A DNA stretch of 64,000 bases from NCBI GenBank assembly GCA_963693025.1, contig OY843749.1:1736001-1800000 (forward strand), read 5' to 3'. A model generated the notes under the pieces. It worked only from the letters and a program-made list of their open reading frames with translations. It was not told the DNA's origin and ran no database searches. Shown here in pieces: positions 25,427 to 34,519 of the stretch (the first letter of the stretch is position 1; every line of letters starts with the position of its first letter). The stretch is from JAHRAW01 sp963693025. Lineage in GTDB: Bacteria > Pseudomonadota > Gammaproteobacteria > Arenicellales > Poriferihabitantaceae. Both the position numbers and the translations under genes were made by a program.

Positions 25427-26780
25427 GATCAGCATCGGGTGGCTGACCATCCTGATGTTCGGCTCGCTCGGCATCTTGCTGATGGCCGGGTTGCCGTTGG
25501 CGTTCGTGACCGGCGGACTGGCTTGCGTTTTCCTGTTCCTGTTCGGCGATGTGCAGATGCTGAATATTCTGCCATCGAGAATTTTTCCGTTGATGACCGA
25601 CTATCAACTGTCGGCCATCCCGCTGTTCATCTTCATGGCATCCACGCTTGAGCGGGCCGGGATCATCGAAGAACTTTTTGACATGGTGTACAAAATTCTC
25701 GGCAGCCTGCGCGGCGGGCTGGCGATGAGCACGATTATCGCGTCCACCATTCTCGCGGCGATGTGCGGGGTGATCGGCGCGACCGAAGTCACTATGGGCA
25801 TGATTGCCCTGCCGGCGATGCTCAAACGAGCCTATCACCCGACCATCGCCTGCGGCTCAATCCTCGCCGGTGGCACGCTGGGCATTCTGATTCCGCCGTC
25901 GATCCTCGCCATCCTGTTCGCGGTGGTGGCGCAGCAGTCGGTCGGCGAACTGTTCATCGGCGCGGTGGTGCCGGGGCTGGTTTTGTCCGGCATGTACATC
26001 ACCTACATCGCATTTCGTTGTGGCATCAATCCGCGGCTTGGCCCCGCGCTTGCACCGCAGGAAAGGGTCACCACTCGCGAGAAAATCAGCCTGCTGGCGA
26101 ACATGTCCGCGCCGATCGTGCTGGTTGGCATCGTCCTCGGCGTGATTTTCGCCGGCATCGCCACGCCGGTGGAAGCCGCCGGCATCGGCACTTTCGGCGC
26201 CATCGTGGTCTCCGCTCTTCACCGCCGGCTGAACTGGGCAAACATCGGCGCGGCGGTGCTGACGACGCTGAGGGTGACCGGAATGGTACTGTGGATTATT
26301 TTTGGCGCGACGCTGTTCGTCGGTTTCTATGTGGTCAATGGCGGGCAGGAATTCATCAACAGCACCCTGCTGGGAATCGGCCTGGGACCCTACGGCATTC
26401 TCATCGTGATGATGGTCATCCTCGTCGTGCTCGGCATGTTCCTCGACTGGGTTGGCATTCTGCTGCTGGCGGCGCCCATTTTCGTCCCGTTGATCAAAAC
26501 CCTCTCTTTCGACGGCGTGTTCGGCTTGCCGGGCGTGGCGCCCGCCGATGTGGCGCTGTGGTTCGGCGTGGTTTATATGGTCAACATGCAGATGTCTTTC
26601 ATCAGCCCGCCGTTTGGTTACGCGCTGTTCTACCTCAAAAGCGTGGCGCCGCCCGAAGTGACCATGGCGCAAATCTACCGCTCGTCGCTGCCCTTTATGG
26701 CACTGCAAGCGCTCGGCTTGTCGATCTGCATCGTGTTCCCCGAAGTGATATTGTGGTTGCCGCGGTTGATTTATGGCTGA
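25416..26780 (+). CDS. dctM: TRAP transporter large permease (DctM)
   Basis: A 454-residue membrane protein with about twelve spans. It shows the DctM features GDVQMLNILPSRIFPLM, GVIGATEVTMGMIALP and IPPSILAILF. It couples substrate uptake to the Na or H gradient with the small permease and binding protein. It overlaps the fused DctQ gene, so the three genes make a full tripartite system. The ATG at 25416 follows GGGGGTG; a GTG six bases earlier is possible. Confidence 0.93.
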   Translation: MGLEISIGWLTILMFGSLGILLMAGLPLAFVTGGLACVFLFLFGDVQMLNILPSRIFPLMTDYQLSAIPLFIFMASTLERAGIIEELFDMVYKILGSLRGGLAMSTIIASTILAAMCGVIGATEVTMGMIALPAMLKRAYHPTIACGSILAGGTLGILIPPSILAILFAVVAQQSVGELFIGAVVPGLVLSGMYITYIAFRCGINPRLGPALAPQERVTTREKISLLANMSAPIVLVGIVLGVIFAGIATPVEAAGIGTFGAIVVSALHRRLNWANIGAAVLTTLRVTGMVLWIIFGATLFVGFYVVNGGQEFINSTLLGIGLGPYGILIVMMVILVVLGMFLDWVGILLLAAPIFVPLIKTLSFDGVFGLPGVAPADVALWFGVVYMVNMQMSFISPPFGYALFYLKSVAPPEVTMAQIYRSSLPFMALQALGLSICIVFPEVILWLPRLIYG

Positions 26781-26797
26781 GGCGTCCGCTTGATTCG

Positions 26798-27235
26798 ATG
26801 AACGACTTTCAAACAATAGATTGGCGCGAACTCGGCGCCGAGGAAGTGGGGCGTTTGTTGCGGGGGTTTGGGGTTAATTTGCTGGTTCGGCGGGTTGCGC
26901 GGAGCGCGGAGTTTCTGCATTCGGTGTTGCGCTTTGAGGTGTTGCGCCAGTCGGATGATTACGCGCTCCTCGCCCATCGCGAGCAGTTATATCAGTTGCA
27001 CGCCGACTCCACGTACGCCGCCCACCCGTTGCTCGCGCAGTTGCCCGAAGCCGGCTTGCGCGGCGCCGGCATTGAACTGCGGTTGTATGAGGTTGACCCC
27101 GACCAAGCCGAGCACCGCGCGCGGCAAGGGGGTTACGAGGTGCTGCAAACCGCCACCGACAAACCGCATGGCTTGCGCGAGTGTTTTTTGTTGGACCCGG
27201 ACGGCTACTGCTGGGCGCCGTCGGTGCGGCGGTGA
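26798..27235 (+). CDS. VOC-like hydrolase/dioxygenase domain protein
   Basis: The 145-residue protein begins MNDFQTIDWRELGAEEVG and has a single VOC-like arrangement: RSAEFLHSVLRFEVLRQ, IELRLYEVDPDQAEHRAR, and CFLLDPDGYCWAP at the C-terminus. The DPDG turn is typical. Its stop overlaps the ATG of the HAD gene (TGATG), so the two are co-translated. No metal ligands were assigned with confidence. It may serve in detoxification of a phosphorylated or keto substrate. Confidence 0.72.
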   Translation: MNDFQTIDWRELGAEEVGRLLRGFGVNLLVRRVARSAEFLHSVLRFEVLRQSDDYALLAHREQLYQLHADSTYAAHPLLAQLPEAGLRGAGIELRLYEVDPDQAEHRARQGGYEVLQTATDKPHGLRECFLLDPDGYCWAPSVRR

Positions 27236-28035
27236 TGCGCGCCATCAAGGGCATTTTGTTTGACAAGGACGGCACCTTGCTCGATTTCAACCGCACCTGG
27301 CTCGCGCCCTACCGTCGCGCGGCGGAGTATCTGCACGCGCGGTTTGGCGAGCGCGCCGACCCGGATGAGTTGTTGGCGCGCGGCGGGTTTATCGCCGAAT
27401 CGCAGACCTGGCAGCCCGATTCGCCGTTGGCATCCGGCAGCAACCGGGAGATTATCGATTTCTGGTCGGAGGCGATGGGTCAATCCATTGAGCGCGCCGA
27501 CCGCGACGCGCTCGAGTCGATTTTTACGCTGTCGGCGGAGCAATACGCGCCGGCGGTGGACGATATGGCGGCGCTGTTTGCCGCCTTGCGCCGCGATGAT
27601 ATGGTGCTCGGTCTCGCCACGATGGATAACGAATCCAACGCCCGCCTCATGCTGTGCGCGCTCGGCGTCGAAGCGCTGTTTGATTTTGTCTGCGGCGCCG
27701 ACAGCGGTCACGGCGTCAAGCCGGACGCGGGCATGGCGCTGGCTTTTTGCCGCGCCTGCCGGCTGCGAAGCGGCGAGGTGATGGTGGTCGGCGACAGCCC
27801 GAAGGACTTGAACATGGGCAAAAACGCCGGCGTGGCGCTCACCGTCGGGGTCTTGACCGGTGCGCACACGGCGGCGGATTTGGCGTGCGCCGACCGCGTA
27901 CTCAACAGCATCGCCGAAGTGCCGGCGGTGGTCGGCGGCGGCACCGAGAAAAACCCCCCGCGCGAAGAACCTTACCCACCCTTGACATCATCAGAACTTG
28001 TCAGAGATGACTCGGTGCCTTCGGGAACTGATTGA
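27235..28035 (+). CDS. HAD-family phosphatase with a C-terminus encoded by 16S rRNA sequence
   Basis: The core of 242 residues is a haloacid dehalogenase phosphatase of the phosphoglycolate phosphatase type, with the nucleophile in LFDKDGTLLDF, a cap domain, and the acidic pair in VVGDSPKDLNMGKNAGV. Residues 243-266 (REEPYPPLTSSELVRDD onward) are translated from a 16S rRNA fragment. The ancestral stop must have been lost by recombination or deletion. The start overlaps the VOC gene stop. Catalytic residues are intact, so the protein may still work; the tail is predicted to be disordered. Confidence 0.85.
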   Translation: MRAIKGILFDKDGTLLDFNRTWLAPYRRAAEYLHARFGERADPDELLARGGFIAESQTWQPDSPLASGSNREIIDFWSEAMGQSIERADRDALESIFTLSAEQYAPAVDDMAALFAALRRDDMVLGLATMDNESNARLMLCALGVEALFDFVCGADSGHGVKPDAGMALAFCRACRLRSGEVMVVGDSPKDLNMGKNAGVALTVGVLTGAHTAADLACADRVLNSIAEVPAVVGGGTEKNPPREEPYPPLTSSELVRDDSVPSGTD

Positions 28036-28056
28036 CAGGTGCTGGATCACCTCCTA
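27961..28056 (+). pseudogene. 16S rRNA remnant with a large internal deletion
   Basis: CGCGAAGAACCTTACCC is the conserved 16S segment near E. coli position 967. It continues through CTTGACATCA, TGCCTTCGGGAACTG and GACAGGTGCTG (near 1050). It then jumps to GGATCACCTCCTA, the 3' end of 16S including the anti-Shine-Dalgarno core. The join is at a shared GCTG (28041-28044), consistent with a deletion of roughly 480 bases by short homology. Most of the gene is absent, so this is not a functional rRNA. Confidence 0.93.
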
Positions 28057-28122
28057 AACCTTACAGAGATTCTCCGAGTTGGAGCGTCCACACAATTTGC
28101 TTGTTTTGTTTCCAACATAAAA

Positions 28123-28152
28123 CCGATGAATGCTTGCAATTCATCGGCTTTT
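28123..28152 (+). terminator. Rho-independent terminator-like hairpin
   Basis: CCGATGAAT (28123-28131) and ATTCATCGG (28139-28147) form a perfect 9-bp stem with a 7-base loop, followed by CTTTTTC. It lies downstream of the 16S remnant and just before the restriction-modification gene. Confidence 0.75.
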
Positions 28153-28199
28153 TCATTAACGTTGAAACGAAGTTGCTCACTTCCAACCCCTTATCCGCA

Positions 28200-31007
28200 A
28201 TGCCCATTCGCGAAGAAGCCATTAACACCGCCATTGCGTTCGCGTTGCAGAAAAACTTTGGGTTAATCGCCATCCCTGAGGAAATTTCACGCGGAGGAAA
28301 AAGTTGCGACATCACCGTCCGCGAGAATCACGATGGCCACAACTTCACCGCTGTTGAATGCAAGCACGGTCAGAATGCCACGAACAAACGGGAAGCGGTG
28401 AGAAACGCGCAACGCTGGCTTAAAAACCCCGCTTGCTGGAATGCAATCGCGCTTTGTTATCCGGACGAACTTAAAGATTCGCCCGCCGACCTGACGACGG
28501 AAACACTCTCGGCGCGCAACGATTATCTGATGGCGCAGGTTAATAAGAATGGCGTTCAGGGAAAATGGACATCCGGCAAAATCGCCGACCTTGCTGATTT
28601 AATTAAAGATGTGGAAGACCGAGACATTCGGTTCGTTGTGCAAGAACTCAAACAAGCGATTGACGATGCCGCCGCATCAATCACGCGTAAAACCATTGAG
28701 GAATTGGCTGAAGTATTGCAGGTCCTTTACAAGCCGGTGAATTCGGAAGTTGACCGCCGCCCCGCGCTAATTGCGTGCCTGCTTTTGACCAACACGACAT
28801 TGTTGCACGACCGCATGGAAGAAAAGAACGCCGTGCCGAATTTGGCAAAACTTCTCTCGCTGAAAAACCAACCCAACATCCACACTGCACTGCTGGAGAA
28901 TTGGCAAAAAATCCGCGCAGTGGATTATGCACCGGTCATCGACCCCGCCATTGCCATACTGGAAACTTTACCCAACCAACAGCGCACGACCGACGCGCTC
29001 CTGCTACTTGTTGACGCATGTTTGGAAGTCGCGCCGCGCATCCGCAATTTGCGCCTTGACCACGCCGGTCCCTTGTATCACAGGCTGCTTGAATCGGCGA
29101 AATACGACGGCTCATTTTACACCAGCACACCGGCATCAATCCTGCTTGCGGAAATCGCCATGCCGCAGTCGTGGCTTGGCGTTGATTGGAGCGATGTTGA
29201 TCAACTTGCCAAACTTAAAATTTGTGATCCCGCCTGCGGCACCGGCACGTTGCTGATGGCATCCGCGCGCGCGATGCAAGAGCGACTGACCGCTGCAAGC
29301 AACGACGAGGAACTGCTTGACCTGTTGCACATCCATCTCGTCGAAGACATTTTGTTTGGACTGGACATTAACCGCCACGCCATTCACCTCGCGGCGAGCA
29401 TGCTGACCTTGAGCGCGCCAGCCGTGGATTACAACAAAATGAATATGTTCCAAATGCAAAATCATGTTGAGCGCGCCGACAAGTCAAAACACGGTGCGCT
29501 GGATAAAGTGCGCGCTGGCTCATTAGATTTGCTGATTGATAACGAACAATATATTCCCGGCATCACTCATGACGACACGCACATGAAAGCAACCGCAGAT
29601 GGCGTTGCGCTGGTGGCACCGGACATCAAAAATAAATGCGATTTGGTTATTATGAATCCGCCGTATACGCGAAATGATATTCGAAACTTGCACTTGCCGA
29701 AAGCAGAACGCAAACTGATTCAAAAACATGAAATTGAAATCGCGCAGTCGGCGGTGGATAGTGCGCATCGTCAAATCATCGACCAAACCGCGCTTGGTTC
29801 GTTTTTTATTCCGATTGCGGACACGCTTATTAAAAAGGACAGCGGCACGCTGGCAATAGTTTATCCATTTGCATTTTGCACCGCGCCGAGCCAAAAGGAT
29901 GCGCGCAACTTTCTAACCGACCCAACCCGATTCCATTTGGAACTTGTCATTACCAGTCACGACAACCGGCGCATATTTTTTTCGGAAAGCACCGGCATTA
30001 CCGAATGCTTAATTGTTGCCCGCCGAGTCGGTTATTATAAAAAGCCACCGACCCACACGCATTTTGTATCGCTGGCGGAAAACCCGCCGACCGCCAATGG
30101 TGCGCGCCAACTCGCCAAAGCCATCACCGCCGCTCTCGGTGGTAACCACACTCCGCTCGGTGAATACGGTTATACGACCGTTGTCAAAACCGAAGCGTTG
30201 CGCAACCGCGCGTGGACTGAAGCGTGCTTTTACGACCAATCACTATTTGCCAGTCACCAAAAAGTCACCGCAAATCCGGCGATTACGCCAATCGCACAAG
30301 TCGCCAAGGTGGAGCCGGCGGGGCGACGTTTGCGCGACGCACTCGCCAAAGTAAAACAACGCCAAAGCCCGGACATGCGCGCGTTGTGGGACCACAAAAC
30401 CGATCGCCAAACCCACATGAAAACAACGCCAGACTCATTTGTCGTTGCCAAACCAAACCGGCAAGATTACGTAAAGTCGCTATGGGCGAAACGCAGTCAT
30501 TTGCTACTCGCTGCGCGCTCCGGGTTATATTTGACTTGCACTTTGGCGGTTTATTCAGAGCAAAGAACTTTCGGTTCGGCTTTCGTGCCGGTTACGCCGA
30601 ACGCGAATAACAAACAAGAAATCTGCAAAGCGTGGTGCGTCTGGTTTAACTCCACGCTCGGTATTTTATCGTTTTTAAACATCCGCCAAAAAATTCTGAC
30701 CTATCCCAATTTTTCCATGGATTCCTTGCGTACATTGCCGGTGCCGCATCCCGACCATTGCAACATCAAATTACTCGCACAAACTTTTGACAAATACGCG
30801 GAGAAAAAACTTAAAGCATTTCCCGAAATTTGCGATGACCAAGTGCGGCATACGCTGGATGAGGCGGTTGTCAAAGCCGTGCCCGACATTGACATGAAAA
30901 TGATCAAACAATGCCGCCGTGCCATCAGCCAAGAGCCGAGCATAACCAACGCACAAGAGCCGCTACTGGCGGGCGGAAACGGCGCTACCGCTACGACGAT
31001 GCAATGA
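28200..31007 (+). CDS. Single-chain restriction-modification enzyme (type IIG-like N6-adenine methylase)
   Basis: A 935-residue protein. The N-terminal region has a possible PD-(D/E)xK nuclease centre: Asp37 in SCDITV and Glu53/Lys55 in AVECKHGQ. The central methylase domain has the SAM motif DPACGTGTLLMASA from about residue 343 and the catalytic NPPY at 486-489. The C-terminal third, with YKKPPTHTHFVSLAE and NFSMDSLRTLPVPHP, resembles target-recognition domains of Eco57I- or PglX-like enzymes. Composition is poorer in GC than the flanks, and it follows the 16S remnant, both signs of horizontal transfer. No separate specificity or nuclease gene is adjacent. Confidence 0.8.
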   Translation: MPIREEAINTAIAFALQKNFGLIAIPEEISRGGKSCDITVRENHDGHNFTAVECKHGQNATNKREAVRNAQRWLKNPACWNAIALCYPDELKDSPADLTTETLSARNDYLMAQVNKNGVQGKWTSGKIADLADLIKDVEDRDIRFVVQELKQAIDDAAASITRKTIEELAEVLQVLYKPVNSEVDRRPALIACLLLTNTTLLHDRMEEKNAVPNLAKLLSLKNQPNIHTALLENWQKIRAVDYAPVIDPAIAILETLPNQQRTTDALLLLVDACLEVAPRIRNLRLDHAGPLYHRLLESAKYDGSFYTSTPASILLAEIAMPQSWLGVDWSDVDQLAKLKICDPACGTGTLLMASARAMQERLTAASNDEELLDLLHIHLVEDILFGLDINRHAIHLAASMLTLSAPAVDYNKMNMFQMQNHVERADKSKHGALDKVRAGSLDLLIDNEQYIPGITHDDTHMKATADGVALVAPDIKNKCDLVIMNPPYTRNDIRNLHLPKAERKLIQKHEIEIAQSAVDSAHRQIIDQTALGSFFIPIADTLIKKDSGTLAIVYPFAFCTAPSQKDARNFLTDPTRFHLELVITSHDNRRIFFSESTGITECLIVARRVGYYKKPPTHTHFVSLAENPPTANGARQLAKAITAALGGNHTPLGEYGYTTVVKTEALRNRAWTEACFYDQSLFASHQKVTANPAITPIAQVAKVEPAGRRLRDALAKVKQRQSPDMRALWDHKTDRQTHMKTTPDSFVVAKPNRQDYVKSLWAKRSHLLLAARSGLYLTCTLAVYSEQRTFGSAFVPVTPNANNKQEICKAWCVWFNSTLGILSFLNIRQKILTYPNFSMDSLRTLPVPHPDHCNIKLLAQTFDKYAEKKLKAFPEICDDQVRHTLDEAVVKAVPDIDMKMIKQCRRAISQEPSITNAQEPLLAGGNGATATTMQ

Positions 31008-31335
31008 CATGGCATCTGAAAATAGACCAATCGCAAAAGCAAACAGTTTGCTTGTGTAACGCTTATTGTTTTGACATACTCCCTGCTTGTAGCACAGCGG
31101 TCAAATAAATCATGATTAAATTGCTCGCCACCGAAAAAAAGTTCTTGCGTTCCAACCATGAAAAGTTGGCGAAGCAGTACATGGCGCGTTCCCTACGTAT
31201 GAGCAGGGCGTGTCCGAAGCGGCAAGATTGTTTGGCGTTGGTCCTTGCTTGGTGCGTTCAGTGCAGCAGCCCCATGACCCTCCCCCGCTTGACATCCCAG
31301 CGCCTCGCTCGGCATATCGCTGACGTCAAAACGCA
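31008..31335. other. Low-GC stretch with degraded reading frames
   Basis: No gene is supported here. One frame at about 31162-31321 reads VSEAARLFGVG, which resembles a helix-turn-helix of a transposase or regulator, but it has no start and stops early. Another frame (31112-31339) starts MIKLLATEKKFL, and switches to low-complexity sequence. These look like remnants left at the edge of the restriction-modification island. Confidence 0.4.
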
Positions 31336-31554
31336 ATGAGCCACGACAGAGAAAAAATGCACCGCAAGCAGATGAAGCTTACTGATAAAGGTGAGCCGAT
31401 AGCGACGCTGATAAGTACTGCAGATTATCATGAAATTTTGCAGATGTTGATTGAGCGTCAGGAAGATGCTGAAGATCTTGCGGCGGTTGCGCAACACAAT
31501 CCCGAAGAGAGCATTCCATTTGAAACTGTTGTTGCAAACTTAGCAACGCGATAA
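31336..31554 (+). pseudogene. Phd/YefM-like antitoxin fragment
   Basis: The 72-residue frame contains KLTDKGEPIATLISTADYHEILQML, here quoted in part as GEPIATLISTADYHE, which matches the middle of Phd/YefM antitoxins (KxGxPVAVLISxxxY). The N-terminal beta strand and helix that normally precede it are missing, replaced by MSHDREKMHRKQM. No toxin gene follows; msrB begins 17 bases later. It probably is a decayed or truncated antitoxin that may lack DNA binding. Confidence 0.55.
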
Positions 31555-31570
31555 CTATCCAAATAGCACG

Positions 31571-32050
31571 ATGACAGTCGCCACCAAAAAATCGGAATAC
31601 GGCAAGCCCGCGGAGGCCGAACTGCGCGCGCGGTTGACGCCGCTGGCTTACCGGGTGACGCAGCACGACGCCACCGAGCCGCCGTTTGACAACGAATACC
31701 ACGACGAAAAACGCGACGGCATCTACGTCGATGTGGTCAGCGGCGAGCCGTTGTTTTCATCGCGCGACAAATTTGATTCGGGCACCGGCTGGCCCAGTTT
31801 CACGCAGCCGCTGGAGCCCGACCACATCACTGAGAAAACCGACTTCAAGTTGCTCTGGCCGCGCACCGAAGTCAGGAGTTTTTATGGCGAGTCCCACCTC
31901 GGTCATGTGTTCAAAGACGGGCCCGCGCCGACCGGGTTGCGTTACTGCATGAATTCGGCGGCGTTGCGTTTCATTCCCAAAGCGGATTTGGCGCGCGCCG
32001 GTTATGGTCAGTATGATGAACTATTTGAGGACGAAAGCCAATGCGAATGA
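31571..32050 (+). CDS. msrB: Peptide-methionine (R)-S-oxide reductase
   Basis: The 159-residue protein has the MsrB signatures FDSGTGWPSF, HLGHVFKDGP and the catalytic Cys in RYCMNSAALRF. It reduces methionine-R-sulfoxide in proteins with thioredoxin. The two CxxC zinc pairs found in many MsrB proteins are absent, so it belongs to the zinc-free type. It overlaps the next gene by 10 bases, implying coupled expression with a thioredoxin-like secreted protein. Length is normal. Confidence 0.95.
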   Translation: MTVATKKSEYGKPAEAELRARLTPLAYRVTQHDATEPPFDNEYHDEKRDGIYVDVVSGEPLFSSRDKFDSGTGWPSFTQPLEPDHITEKTDFKLLWPRTEVRSFYGESHLGHVFKDGPAPTGLRYCMNSAALRFIPKADLARAGYGQYDELFEDESQCE

Positions 32051-32841
32051 AAAACCCGAAGTTGCCGGCGGTTGTAGCCGCCACTTTGTTGTTGTCGCTG
32101 TCGTGCGCGTATGCCGCCGACGATGCGCGCATCGAAGTCACCAGCGGCGAATTCAAAACGCCCGTGGTTGAACTCTACACCTCGGAAGGGTGCAGCAGTT
32201 GCCCGCGGGCGGATAACTGGTTGCGGAAGTTGGGGCAAACGCTGGACCGCGATTTCAGCGCGGTGTTGCTGGCTTTCCATGTCGACTATTGGAATTATCT
32301 CGGCTGGACCGACCCGTATTCCAAGCCCGCGTTCACCGCGCGCCAGCGCGAGGCGGCGGCCAACAATCGCCAGCGCAACATCTACACCCCGGAATTTATG
32401 GTGGACGGGCGCGAGGCGCGGGGCGGCACCAACATCATTCGCTCGATTCAAACCGCCAACTTGCAAAAAGCCGAAGCGACCATTGTGCTGAGCGTTACTC
32501 GCCACGGCGCCAATGCCATCCGCGCGCGCATCGATGTGGACAACGGCGCGCACGACGGCGGCGCGTATCGCGCGCATCTGGCGATTTATGAAAGCGGCAT
32601 CACGCGGCAAATCGGCGGCGGCGAAAACCACGGCAGGACGCTCAAACACGATTTCGTCGTGCGCCACTGGAGCGCGCCCATCGCCATTCGCCGCGGCGCC
32701 AATCAAGCCGGCGTCGATGTTGACATTCCCGCCGACTGGAACAAGCCCAACCTGGGGCTGGCGGTGGTGGTGCAAAAGCGCGACACCTTCGAGACCCTGC
32801 AAGCGGTCAACACCTCGCTGGCGGCGCTGTTTCCGGGTTAG
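32041..32841 (+). CDS. DUF1223 secreted thioredoxin-like protein
   Basis: The 266-residue protein has a signal peptide (KLPAVVAATLLLSLSC, ending AYA-ADD) and the DUF1223 motif VELYTSEGCSSCPRADNWL, with a CxxC redox-like pair, then FHVDYWNYLGWTDPYS. The C-terminal half is a beta-rich domain. The family is periplasmic and of unknown role. The overlap with msrB suggests a role in oxidative protein repair or reduction in the periplasm. Confidence 0.9.
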   Translation: MRMKNPKLPAVVAATLLLSLSCAYAADDARIEVTSGEFKTPVVELYTSEGCSSCPRADNWLRKLGQTLDRDFSAVLLAFHVDYWNYLGWTDPYSKPAFTARQREAAANNRQRNIYTPEFMVDGREARGGTNIIRSIQTANLQKAEATIVLSVTRHGANAIRARIDVDNGAHDGGAYRAHLAIYESGITRQIGGGENHGRTLKHDFVVRHWSAPIAIRRGANQAGVDVDIPADWNKPNLGLAVVVQKRDTFETLQAVNTSLAALFPG

Positions 32842-32955
32842 CGCGCCCGCCGCCGCAACACTCACCGGCGGCGGCCATTGAATTGCCGCGCCATGCCCTC
32901 ATGTAGGTCATCATAGATTATGACTCTCGAACGATAGAAAAATAACCCCCAACCC

Positions 32956-33154
32956 CGTCATTCTCGAACGGTAGAAAATAGGGAGCCGACAGGCGACCAT
33001 ATTTTCTTCGATTCGGGAATCTCCCTAAGGCTACCGTGAATTCCAACAAAGCCTGTGCCAGTCTTAGGGAGATTCCCGAGGACGCAAGTGTCCGTAAGCC
33101 GCCGCTTAAAAGAAAAAGCGCGGCGGCAACGGACACTAACGCTCGAGAATGACG
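32956..33154. repeat. Structured 200-bp repeat, full copy
   Basis: Begins CGTCATTCTCGAACGGTAG and ends CTAACGCTCGAGAATGACG. Both internal stems are present: TCGGGAATCTCCCTAAG with CTTAGGGAGATTCCCGA, and AGTGTCCGT with ACGGACACT. A detached left end (CTCTCGAACGATAG, about 32922-32941) precedes it. It fills most of the 393-base gap between the DUF1223 and antiporter genes. Confidence 0.92.
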
Positions 33155-33160
33155 GGTTGT

Positions 33161-33210
33161 GGCGGGTAGTTGCGGGTAGTTGCGGGTGGTTGTCGATAGT
33201 TGCGGGTAAG
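33161..33210. repeat. Five imperfect 10-bp tandem units
   Basis: Units of the form TGCGGGTAGT repeat five times with period 10, directly after the structured repeat and ahead of the antiporter stop codon. Confidence 0.75.
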
Positions 33211-33234
33211 CGCGACGGTTTTGTTTGCTCGCCG

Positions 33235-34404
33235 CTAATCCCGTCTCAGCCGGTCTGAAAGCGCAATCGGTGTCGGGTAGCGCAGCACTATCCAGTAAGC
33301 GGAGACGATGAAACTCAGCAGCGTGGCCAGTTGGATGGCGTAGAAGGCGGGGTCGGAGATGATGCCGTTTTGGCGGGCGACGAAGACGATTAGCAGTGAA
33401 AACTCGCTCAACTGACCGAGGCGGACGCCGGTTTCCCAGGCGAGTTGGTCGCTTTCGGCTTGTTTGACCAGCAGGAAGCGAAACACCACCGGTTTGATTG
33501 CCAGCAGGCCGAAGCCGATGAGCGCCGCCGGCACTACGACTTGCCAGGCGGCGGCTAGGTCGAAGCCGGCGCCTAGCCCGAAGAAGAACAGCACCAGGAA
33601 GAAGTCCCGCAGCGGTTTCAGGCTCTCGGCGATGTGTTGCGCGATGGGGCTGGTGGCGATTGCCACGCCGGCGGTGAAGGCGCCGATTTCGTATGACAGC
33701 CCGATGCTCTCCGCCAGTTGCGCCAGCCCGAGGCACCAGCCGATGGCGAGCAGGAAGACGTATTCTTGAATGCGGTCGAAGCGGTGCAGCAGTTTCAATA
33801 GCAGGTAGCGCTGACCAAACCACGCGACCGCGCCGAGCGCCGGCAGGGCGAGGAAGAGCAGCGCGATGTCGAGCAGCGGCGGTTGTCCGCCTTTCATTCC
33901 ATACACCACCATCAGCGCGATGATGGCGAGCAAGTCCTGCAGCAGCAACACGCTGACGATGACCTCGCCGGTGTGGCGGTGGTGCAGGACGGTGGTCGGC
34001 AGGAGTTTCAGGGCGATGATGGTGCTTGAGAAGGCGGCGGCGATGCCGACCAGCAGAATGTCGCCGCCGCCGAAGCCGCAAGCCCAGGCGATGCCGCCGC
34101 CGACGCCCGCGAAAATCAGCGAACTCACCAGCGTGACCAGCGTGGTTTCGCGCAGCAGGTGGAAGAGTTTTTGCGGCGACAGGTTGAGGCCGAGCAGGAA
34201 CAGCAGGAAAATGATGCCGATGCGCGCGATGTCTTGTATCAGGTCGGCGTCGGTGACCAGCGCCAAGCCCCACGGTCCGAGAATCGCGCCGAGCGCGAGG
34301 TAGGCGACCGGCATGGCCTGGCGCAGATACAGCGCCGCCGTCGCCAGGATAGCGGCGCCGCTGAAAATCAGGAACAGCGAAAACACCAGCAAGTCGCCGC
34401 GCAT
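33235..34404 (-). CDS. Cation:proton antiporter, CPA2 (KefB/C-like) membrane domain
   Basis: The 389-residue protein has about twelve spans and CPA2 features: MPVAYLALGAILGPWGL, LLFLLGLNLSPQKL, SSTIIALKLLP, and LLLQDLLAIIAL, where the Asp lies in the transport centre. It lacks the C-terminal TrkA-N nucleotide domain of KefB/KefC, so gating by glutathione adducts is unlikely. It probably exchanges K or Na for protons. Start chosen at 34404 (MRGDLLVF), which follows GGCGGAC. Confidence 0.88.
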   Translation of the reverse strand: MRGDLLVFSLFLIFSGAAILATAALYLRQAMPVAYLALGAILGPWGLALVTDADLIQDIARIGIIFLLFLLGLNLSPQKLFHLLRETTLVTLVSSLIFAGVGGGIAWACGFGGGDILLVGIAAAFSSTIIALKLLPTTVLHHRHTGEVIVSVLLLQDLLAIIALMVVYGMKGGQPPLLDIALLFLALPALGAVAWFGQRYLLLKLLHRFDRIQEYVFLLAIGWCLGLAQLAESIGLSYEIGAFTAGVAIATSPIAQHIAESLKPLRDFFLVLFFFGLGAGFDLAAAWQVVVPAALIGFGLLAIKPVVFRFLLVKQAESDQLAWETGVRLGQLSEFSLLIVFVARQNGIISDPAFYAIQLATLLSFIVSAYWIVLRYPTPIALSDRLRRD

Positions 34405-34519
34405 CAGTCCGCCCGCCTTGTTGTCTGCATGTTGGTCTGAATGTGTGTGGGAATATTCATCTTTCCACACTACAATAACAGCATGAAACCCGACAAGTCA
34501 CCCCGCCCCGCCCCCGCCT

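Noticed and set aside
27961..28056. Functional 16S rRNA gene
   Set aside because: Only two short segments of 16S are present with a large deletion between them, so it is a remnant.
31112..31339. 75-codon frame starting MIKLLATEKKFL
   Set aside because: No ribosome site and no family pattern; a neighbouring frame holds a helix-turn-helix-like remnant, which suggests decayed sequence.
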